Source: Bacteroidaceae bacterium (GTDB taxonomy: Bacteria; Bacteroidota; Bacteroidia; Bacteroidales; Bacteroidaceae). From it: a stretch of 64,000 nucleotides of DNA. A model generated the notes under the pieces. That model had not been told where the DNA came from. It saw only the letters and a program-made list of their open reading frames with translations, and did not search any database. Each line of letters begins with the position of its first letter. Within the stretch, counting starts at the first letter, position 1. Location: positions 1 to 64,000 of the forward strand of contig JAFSRW010000021.1 of NCBI GenBank assembly GCA_017445925.1, read 5' to 3'. The position numbers were made by a program, and so were the translations under genes. Positions 55,632 through 61,698 of this stretch are shown piece after piece.

Positions 55632-56681
55632 CTATTCCTCTGAGGCCGCTACGGGAGCACCCTTAGCATTTATAACTTCATATAACTTAGCGGTAAGTTC
55701 CTCGCACAATTCGGGGTTGTCCTTCAGAACCTTTTTGGCAGCCTCTTTACCTTGTGCCAACTTACTGCCATTATAGCTGAACCAAGAGCCGCTCTTCTCC
55801 AAGATGCCGTATTGTACGCCAAGGTCTACAATCTCGCCTACTCGACTGATACCTTCGCCAAAGAGTATCTCGAACTGAGCACGACGGAATGGAGGAGCTA
55901 CCTTGTTCTTAACCACCTTTACCTTAACCTCGTTACCGATGACTTCATCACCGTCCTTGATAGGTGAGCTTTTACGGATATCAAGGCGTACGCTGGCGTA
56001 GAACTTCAGGGCATTACCACCAGTAGTTGTCTCAGGGTTACCAAACATCACACCAATTTTCTCACGCAACTGGTTGATGAAGATGCACGTGGTGTTTGTC
56101 TTGTTGATGGTGGCTGTAAGCTTACGGAGAGCCTGACTCATAAGGCGAGCCTGAAGACCTACCTTATTGTCACCCATATCACCTTCTATCTCGGCTTTGG
56201 GAGTAAGGGCTGCAACAGAGTCAACAACCACAATATCGATGGCAGCACTACGTATCAGTTGGTCGGCAATCTCCAATGCCTGCTCACCGTTATCAGGCTG
56301 GGAAATCAACAGGTTATCTACATCAACGCCCAGTTTCTCAGCATAAAAGCGGTCGAAAGCGTGCTCCGCATCTATGAAAGCAGCTATACCACCAGCCTTC
56401 TGTGCCTCAGCAATAGCATGAATGGCCAATGTGGTCTTACCTGATGATTCAGGACCGTAAATCTCAATGATACGACCCTTGGGATAACCTCCAACACCTA
56501 ATGCCACATCCAATGAGATGGAGCCGCTGGGGATTACCTCTACATTATCTATTTTCTCTTCGCCAAGTTTCATGATAGAACCCTTACCAAAATCCTTCTC
56601 TATCTTGGACATTGCTTCCTGTAGGGCCTTAAGCTTGGCGGTCTTCTCGTCTAAAATCTCGTCTGTTTGTTTTTTTGCCAT
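55632..56681 (-). CDS. recA: Recombinase RecA
   Basis: 349 residues. Walker [11 protein letters not shown] is near 75-84, the RecA signature [14 protein letters not shown] is near 223-236, and the L2 region holds [14 protein letters not shown]. It makes ATP-driven filaments on single-stranded DNA and promotes strand exchange and LexA cleavage. It follows the GH31 gene on the same strand by 57 bases of repeat. No separate promoter was identified there, so it might be read from upstream. Confidence 0.97.
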   Translation of the reverse strand: MAKKQTDEILDEKTAKLKALQEAMSKIEKDFGKGSIMKLGEEKIDNVEVIPSGSISLDVALGVGGYPKGRIIEIYGPESSGKTTLAIHAIAEAQKAGGIAAFIDAEHAFDRFYAEKLGVDVDNLLISQPDNGEQALEIADQLIRSAAIDIVVVDSVAALTPKAEIEGDMGDNKVGLQARLMSQALRKLTATINKTNTTCIFINQLREKIGVMFGNPETTTGGNALKFYASVRLDIRKSSPIKDGDEVIGNEVKVKVVKNKVAPPFRRAQFEILFGEGISRVGEIVDLGVQYGILEKSGSWFSYNGSKLAQGKEAAKKVLKDNPELCEELTAKLYEVINAKGAPVAASEE

Positions 56682-56738
56682 AATTTTGTATTTTAATTTA
56701 ATTAATGAGTCTTATAGGGCTTATAGGTCCCATGAGAC
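56682..56738. repeat. TATAAGACTCAT-type repeat between GH31 and recA
   Basis: TTATAGGGCTTATAGGTCCC and GAGACCTATAATTT are the complement of the CATAAGACC/TATAAGACC family at 18670-18711. Confidence 0.7.
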
Positions 56739-59117
56739 CTATAATTTAATTTTCACTTCCTTACCTGAATACTCTACGCGCTGCGTATTCCCATCTGGGG
56801 TAATGATATTGAAGCTACGCTGCTCCAGCATACCTGGATAGTTACCTTTGCGCTCACCTATGGTTAGGGTATGGGTGCGTTCCGACCAACTGATGGGAAT
56901 GGTAGCATAGATGCCCTTTTCATAGTTGTAGTTGTCGCCCTCATCCTCATAAAGTGTGAAGGTGGCATCTGCACCAGGATATACACGCAGTTCCAGATTG
57001 TCCCACTTCTTCTCCCCTACATATTGCATAACGGGCCCCATGGGTACAATGCTTCCTGCACGAACAAACATCGGCACGCGGTTCAACTGAGTCTCCTGCG
57101 TCACAGTCTGTCCTCCCTGATAGCGCTTACCCGTCCAGAAATCGTACCAGCTAGCTCCCTTAGGCAAATACTTTGTCGCTGTCTTAGTCTCAGTCCAATT
57201 AACACCTCTTACATCTTCCTTCTGACTTCTTACATCATTTCTGTTCCATCCCGTCATAGCATCGGTGCGGATAATCTTTTCCTCTGTGTACTGAGGGTTC
57301 AGGATGGGAGCTGCCAGAATGCTACGTCCAAACATAAACTCGTCTGTCATATCCCACACTTGGCGGTCTTGAGCAAAGTCGCTGAACAACGGACGCATAT
57401 AGCTATCGTTGTTGCTGGTCACCTGCCAAGCTGTACTATATAAATAAGGTAAGAACTGGTAGCGCAGTTGGATAGCCTCTTCTATAGCATCATATACGGG
57501 CTCTCCCTTCTGACCGAACTGCCAGATTTCTCGTGGTGCATCAGCACCATGACTACGGAATACAGGGCAGAAGAGTCCGTACTGCATCCAACGCACATAC
57601 AATTCCTGGAACTGCGGATTGCGTGGAGCCGAACCGCCACCACGGGTATTGTAAGCACCGCAGAAGAAACCGCCAATATCGGTATTGAAGTTGGGGTTGC
57701 CAGTCAGAGAGAAACTCAGTCCTGCTGGCACCTGTTTACGCAGCATATCCCACGATGAGTTTACATCACCGCTCCACATGTTAGAACCGTAGTGCTGCTG
57801 GCCCGCAAAACTGCTTCGCGTCATGATGAAGACTCTCTTCTCTAATTGTACATTATTAATTGTTAATTGCTCATTGCGCTGAGCTTGGTAAACACCACGG
57901 ACGGTTTCCAGGGGGAAAGCATTACGCAGAGAACGCCATGTACCCCCTTCCTGACCAGCCTTGTGAGCGTATGTAGCAAGAGAGCCATCAAAGCAGTCGG
58001 GGTCGGTTGAATCCATCCACCATGCATCTGTGCCATAATCGTACAGCGTCTTCAGGTACTTCCAGTAGATGTCTCTTGCCTCTGGGCTGAAAGCATCATA
58101 TACCCTAACGCCTGATGGATAATCCTTACGTGGGGGCCAGAAGGTCAGTCCGCTCTGGGGCCAAGTTTCAAACTCAAAAAGCAAATCCTTTGCCTCCAAC
58201 TCCTTGAAGGCTTTGGTCTTGGGACCGAAGCTAGCCCATATTGAAATCATGAAGTGGCCATTCAGCTTGTGTACCTCGTCAATCATCTGTCGTCCGTTGG
58301 CAAATTCTTCACAAAGGAAATCCATGCCGTTCCACAGATAGTTAGAGCCCCAGTACTGCCAGTCCTGAATGATACCATCCAGAGGCACACCCAGTTTACG
58401 GTACTGCTGTACAATGCCCAGTGTCTCGTTGGCCGTCTTGTAGCGCTCCTTGCTCTGCCAATAGCCGTAGGTCCACAAGGGGAACATAGGCACATCACCT
58501 GTAAGGAAACGCATCTGCGCAATTACTCCATCGGCTGAGCCGCCATACATGAAGTAGTAGTCGATAGCCTCGCCCACCTCGGATGTCAGCGACATACCGT
58601 TCTCATCATCATCAAACTGCGTAGGCGAATAGTTGTCCCAGTACAAGCCCCACCCTTTTATGCTTTGGATGACGCTCTGGAAATCCTCCAGATTCGACTG
58701 TTCCATACGTTTGTGCTCGCCTCTGCGGTTTATCTTCCCGTTCTGGATGGTCCCCAGACCGTAGATAGCTTCATCCTTATCCAGTTTGAATACCTGCTGA
58801 ATGCCATTCCATTCGCCCGCATTCAAGTCCATACCCTTCTCCTGCAGCAGCACTTTGCCTTTGGCTGTCAGGAAAGTCAGACACTTCGATGCAGCATCCT
58901 GCTTCACCGTCAGTTCACTACTTTTCCAAGTATTTCCACTATGGGCCACAGCCACCTGCTGAGGTTTTGCTATCACCACAAGGCTCTTGGGTTGCTTACC
59001 ATCCGCAGACTTTACTACATGTACAATACTAGGCGTGATAAACTCAATCTTAGTCTCTTGACACCAGACAAGCGTTCCGCTCATCAAAGCTACTAATGCG
59101 AGGAATAGGCGTTTCAT
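56739..59117 (-). CDS. GH31 glycosidase (alpha-glucosidase or alpha-xylosidase), secreted
   Basis: 792 residues. The signal peptide covers about 1-19. The GH31 N-terminal beta domain comes next, then the barrel with the nucleophile Asp near 368 (WWMDSTDPD) and acid/base Asp near 523 (FRSHGADAPRE), and two C-terminal beta domains. The barrel sequence TYGYWQSKERYKT is common in alpha-xylosidases acting on xyloglucan, but alpha-glucosidase cannot be excluded. Residues about 414-426 (N-E-Q-L-T-I-N-N-V-Q-L) and 626-638 (N-D-V-R-S-Q-K-E-D-V-R) are encoded by repeats of intergenic type (AATTGTTAATT and AAGAAGTCAGAAGG). Both lie in surface-like segments. It lies 28 bases after the carboxyspermidine dehydrogenase gene, maybe in one transcript. 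Confidence 0.86.
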   Translation of the reverse strand: MKRLFLALVALMSGTLVWCQETKIEFITPSIVHVVKSADGKQPKSLVVIAKPQQVAVAHSGNTWKSSELTVKQDAASKCLTFLTAKGKVLLQEKGMDLNAGEWNGIQQVFKLDKDEAIYGLGTIQNGKINRRGEHKRMEQSNLEDFQSVIQSIKGWGLYWDNYSPTQFDDDENGMSLTSEVGEAIDYYFMYGGSADGVIAQMRFLTGDVPMFPLWTYGYWQSKERYKTANETLGIVQQYRKLGVPLDGIIQDWQYWGSNYLWNGMDFLCEEFANGRQMIDEVHKLNGHFMISIWASFGPKTKAFKELEAKDLLFEFETWPQSGLTFWPPRKDYPSGVRVYDAFSPEARDIYWKYLKTLYDYGTDAWWMDSTDPDCFDGSLATYAHKAGQEGGTWRSLRNAFPLETVRGVYQAQRNEQLTINNVQLEKRVFIMTRSSFAGQQHYGSNMWSGDVNSSWDMLRKQVPAGLSFSLTGNPNFNTDIGGFFCGAYNTRGGGSAPRNPQFQELYVRWMQYGLFCPVFRSHGADAPREIWQFGQKGEPVYDAIEEAIQLRYQFLPYLYSTAWQVTSNNDSYMRPLFSDFAQDRQVWDMTDEFMFGRSILAAPILNPQYTEEKIIRTDAMTGWNRNDVRSQKEDVRGVNWTETKTATKYLPKGASWYDFWTGKRYQGGQTVTQETQLNRVPMFVRAGSIVPMGPVMQYVGEKKWDNLELRVYPGADATFTLYEDEGDNYNYEKGIYATIPISWSERTHTLTIGERKGNYPGMLEQRSFNIITPDGNTQRVEYSGKEVKIKL

Positions 59118-59145
59118 TGGGTAATTCTTTAAGGGTTGTTTTATT

Positions 59146-60381
59146 TTAGAGTTCCAGGTCTACATCGTGCAACTCATGCCAGGGAAGTCCCTGCTTGTTC
59201 AGTTGTTCCATGAATGGATCGGGGTCAAACTCCTCCACGTTGTGTACACCCGGCTTGCTCCACTTGCCTGTAAGGAACATCATAGCGCCAATCATAGCAG
59301 GAACGCCAGTGGTATAGCTAACACCCTGCATACCAGTCTCCTCGTAAGCAGCCTGGTGCGAGCAGTTGTTATATACATAATAGGTATGTTCCTTACCATC
59401 GTTGCCAATACCACGAATGCGGCAGCCGATACTGGTCTCACCATCGTAGTTCTCACCCAAATCCTGAGGATTAGGCAGAACAGCCTTCAGGAACTGCAAA
59501 GGAACAATCTTCACCACCTCCTCGCCAGAGCCGTCAGCCTTGGGGGCCTTGTATTCCACCTCATCAATACGACTCATACCAATGTTCTGAATCACATCCA
59601 GGTAAGTCAGATACTGTTGGCCGAAGGTCATCCAGAAGCGTGCACGCTTGATGGTGGGATAGTTGATAACCAGCGATTCTATCTCCTCGTGGTGTAGCAG
59701 ATAGCTCTCCTTAGGACCGATATTAGGATAGTTCAGAGGTTTGTGAATCTCCATCGGCTCCGTCTCTATGTACTTGCCATTCTCGTAATAGAGGCCCTTC
59801 TGAGTAATCTCGCGGATATTAATCTCAGGATTGAAGTTCGTTGCAAATGCCTTGTGGTGGTTACCTGCATTGCAGTCCACAATATCCAGATACTGAATCT
59901 CCTTAAAGTGATGCTTCGCAGCGTATGCCGTAAAGATGCTGGTTACACCTGGGTCAAAACCACAACCAAGGATAGCACAGAGGCCAGCCTTCTCGAAACG
60001 CTCACGGTAAGCCCACTGCCAGCTATACTCAAAGTGAGCTTCATCCTTAGGCTCATAGTTAGCTGTATCCATGTAGTTACATCCCGTCTGCAGACAAGCC
60101 TCCATAATGGTCAAGTCCTGATAAGGCAGCGCCAGGTTGATAACCAGTTCAGGCTTGTAAGCACCCAGCAGGGCAACCAGTTGCTCCACGCTGTCAGCAT
60201 CCACCTGAGCCGTTTTCACCTGTGTGCCATATTTCTTGTTCAGCACATTAGCCAAATCAATGCATTTCTTCTCTGTACGGCTTGCAATCATCACTTCTGT
60301 GAAGATATTGCTGTTCTGGCAAACCTTGTGTGCAGCTACCGTAGCCACACCGCCAGCACCAATAATAAGTACTCTTCCCAT
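59146..60381 (-). CDS. Carboxynorspermidine/carboxyspermidine dehydrogenase (saccharopine dehydrogenase family)
   Basis: 411 residues. The N-terminal Rossmann GxGGV motif is VLIIGAGGVATVAAHKV (about 4-20), and the central region holds ILGCGFDPGVTSIFTAYAAKHHF (about 137-159) and YLDIVDCNAGNHHKAFATNFNPEIN (to about 190). These are the marks of the CASDH family, which joins aspartate semialdehyde to putrescine or diaminopropane to make carboxy(nor)spermidine, the alternative route to spermidine in Bacteroidota. Lysine-type saccharopine dehydrogenase is less likely. No decarboxylase partner is in this window. Promoter TATCTTTG lies at 60432-60425. Confidence 0.85.
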   Translation of the reverse strand: MGRVLIIGAGGVATVAAHKVCQNSNIFTEVMIASRTEKKCIDLANVLNKKYGTQVKTAQVDADSVEQLVALLGAYKPELVINLALPYQDLTIMEACLQTGCNYMDTANYEPKDEAHFEYSWQWAYRERFEKAGLCAILGCGFDPGVTSIFTAYAAKHHFKEIQYLDIVDCNAGNHHKAFATNFNPEINIREITQKGLYYENGKYIETEPMEIHKPLNYPNIGPKESYLLHHEEIESLVINYPTIKRARFWMTFGQQYLTYLDVIQNIGMSRIDEVEYKAPKADGSGEEVVKIVPLQFLKAVLPNPQDLGENYDGETSIGCRIRGIGNDGKEHTYYVYNNCSHQAAYEETGMQGVSYTTGVPAMIGAMMFLTGKWSKPGVHNVEEFDPDPFMEQLNKQGLPWHELHDVDLEL

Positions 60382-60424
60382 AATTATAATGTTTTATGTT
60401 TTCCTTCTTTCTAATATCAGCATG

Positions 60425-60432
60425 CAAAGATA
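60425..60432 (-). promoter_or_regulatory. Promoter of the carboxyspermidine dehydrogenase gene
   Basis: TATCTTTG (minus 60432-60425) matches the TAnnTTTG box, 43 bases before the start codon. No convincing -33 element was identified. Confidence 0.5.
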
Positions 60433-60482
60433 AGCATTTTCTGTAAGACAGAAAACATATTGCCAACAAAATTAAAGAAAAA

Positions 60483-60520
60483 ACAAAAAAAGGCATCTGC
60501 TTTCGCAAACGCCCTTTTTG
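60483..60520 (-). terminator. Terminator downstream of the P5-like gene
   Basis: GGCGTTTGC-GAAA-GCAGATGCC (minus strand) with two mismatches, followed by a run of T. It would end the transcript of the genes at 60593-64000. Confidence 0.55.
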
Positions 60521-60604
60521 CTGGTTAGAGGTTAGCGGTCCAAAACGGTTAGAGGTTAGTGGTTAGCGCTAATAATTTTCAACTTTCAACTTTCAATTTT
60601 CAAC
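60521..60604. repeat. GGTTAGAGGTTAG and TTTCAACTTTCAAC repeats
   Basis: GGTTAGAGGTTAGCGG units, then TTTTCAACTTTCAACTTTCA-type units up to the stop of the P5-like gene. The last residues of that protein (V-E-N, then TGA) are read from the repeat itself. Confidence 0.8.
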
Positions 60605-61054
60605 TACTAAGGCGAAGCCTTTCAGCATCGCCACCGCTGGGAGAGCCTTACCGTTTTCCACTACCGCCATTGCGTAACCTATCAGTAGCCATTGGGTAGG
60701 ATGCTCTTGCGGGGAACCTAACACCTTGTTGGGCGAGATACCCGTGTAGTCCGAAACATGACGGATGTACGCCTCTGTGTTATTCTCCTTGGCTGGAGCC
60801 CATCGGGACACAATGTCCCTGATGGTCTTCAACCCATACTTCCCGTAGTAGGTTCGGCAGAGAATCACAAAGGCGGCTCTCCACCCATATTCCATACTAT
60901 AAAACTGGACAAATTCAGCATCTCCCTTGGGAGAAGAGTTGTTCCCGTTCCCGTTAACGTTCCCGTTACCCGAAGGGTTTATTTGTCCTTGCCATTTATC
61001 CTTTGAACGTCTAATGTTCAATGGATTGTTATTCCTAATTCCTCTTGGTTCCAT
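60593..61054 (-). CDS. Phage structural protein P5-like (lysozyme-like) protein
   Basis: 153 residues. The start MEPRGIRNNNPLNIRRSKDKW and the core FYSMEYGWRAAFVILCRTYYGKYGLKTI, then APAKENNTEAYIRHVSDYTG, match the small proteins annotated as phage structural protein P5-like (PRD1 P5 name). They often lie near Bacteroidota replication or defence loci, but their role is unclear. Residues 27-43 (S-G-N-G-N-V-N-G-N-G-N-N-S-S) come from a CGTTAACGTTCCCGTTACCC repeat and replace a short variable segment after WQGQ. There is no signal peptide. Confidence 0.72.
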   Translation of the reverse strand: MEPRGIRNNNPLNIRRSKDKWQGQINPSGNGNVNGNGNNSSPKGDAEFVQFYSMEYGWRAAFVILCRTYYGKYGLKTIRDIVSRWAPAKENNTEAYIRHVSDYTGISPNKVLGSPQEHPTQWLLIGYAMAVVENGKALPAVAMLKGFALVVEN

Positions 61055-61055
61055 A

Positions 61056-61160
61056 ATCGGCCCCTCTCCCTAACCCTCCCCCAAATGGGAGGGGACTGCA
61101 AGCAGGGGTATGGGCAGTCTTGATTATTATTTTTGAAGTTAGCACTTAGAAGTTAAAAGG
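61056..61160. repeat. C/G-rich palindromes and AAGTTA repeats
   Basis: CCCTCCCCCAAATGGGAGGGG (61072-61092) is a near-perfect palindrome. TTTGAAGTTAGCACTTAGAAG and CTCCCCTTTGGGGGAG (61164-61179) follow. They flank the start of the P5-like gene and overlap the 3' end of the gene at 61139. Confidence 0.8.
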
Positions 61161-61561
61161 CCCTCCCCTTTGGGGGAGCGGGGAGAGGGGCCCTTTTTGT
61201 TCACATTTATCGCTGTTGAATTTGGGAACGCCACACTGTAAGCGGCATCCAAGGCTTTCAGGTTCACCCTATAGAAGCTGATGCCTAAACGCACCGCCAC
61301 TATAGCCCGTAGAAACTCGCGGTGCCTACGCGGATAGAGCATAGGCGTTGGAAGTTCATCCCAACCCTCCTGCGGCTCATCGTCGACGGCAGCCTGATGG
61401 CATACTTTCCAGATAAATTCATCATTGGCTTCATGGCCAAACCATGACTTCAGTACGTTACGGATGCAGTATCGCTTGTGTTGCACCCACAGCAGTCGCC
61501 TTGTGTGCTCCAGCCGTAGCCAGAGCTCCACAAAGCACTCTTGAGTATTGTCTAATTCCAT
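61139..61561 (-). CDS. Small unknown protein with repeat-derived C-terminus
   Basis: 140 residues, no signal peptide, not recognised. The body (about 1-118) is helical and rich in Trp, Arg and His (HTRRLLWVQHKRYCIRNVL, FIWKVCHQAAVDDE). From about residue 119 onward (N-K-K-G-P-S-P-R-S-P-K-G-E-G) the sequence is read through the C/G-rich palindrome at 61164-61179, and the stop codon lies in an AAGTTA repeat. The original C-terminus may be shorter. It lies between the P5-like gene and the DUF3987 gene in the same direction, which suggests one operon. Confidence 0.7.
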   Translation of the reverse strand: MELDNTQECFVELWLRLEHTRRLLWVQHKRYCIRNVLKSWFGHEANDEFIWKVCHQAAVDDEPQEGWDELPTPMLYPRRHREFLRAIVAVRLGISFYRVNLKALDAAYSVAFPNSTAINVNKKGPSPRSPKGEGLLTSKC

Positions 61562-61698
61562 TTTAGTTTACTGTTTACTGTTTACCGTTTACTGTTAATA
61601 ATGTTCAATGCTCAATGTTCAATGCTCAATGTTCAATGTTCAATGTTCAATGCTCAATGTTCAATGTTCAATGTTGAAAATGACACTCATGACACACT
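61562..61698. repeat. GTTTACTGTTTACC, TTCAATG and ACTCTAAACTCT repeats
   Basis: AGTTTACTGTTTACTGTTTA (61565-61596), then about twelve ATGTTCAATGCTCA units (61600-61676), then ACACTCTAAACTCTACACTC (61691-61725), which enters the 3' end of the DUF3987 gene. The TTCAATG unit is the one inside uxaC. Confidence 0.9.

Noticed and set aside
56739-60381. Functional link between recA, GH31 and polyamine gene
   Set aside because: They are on one strand with short gaps, but no pathway joins them; simple adjacency is enough.
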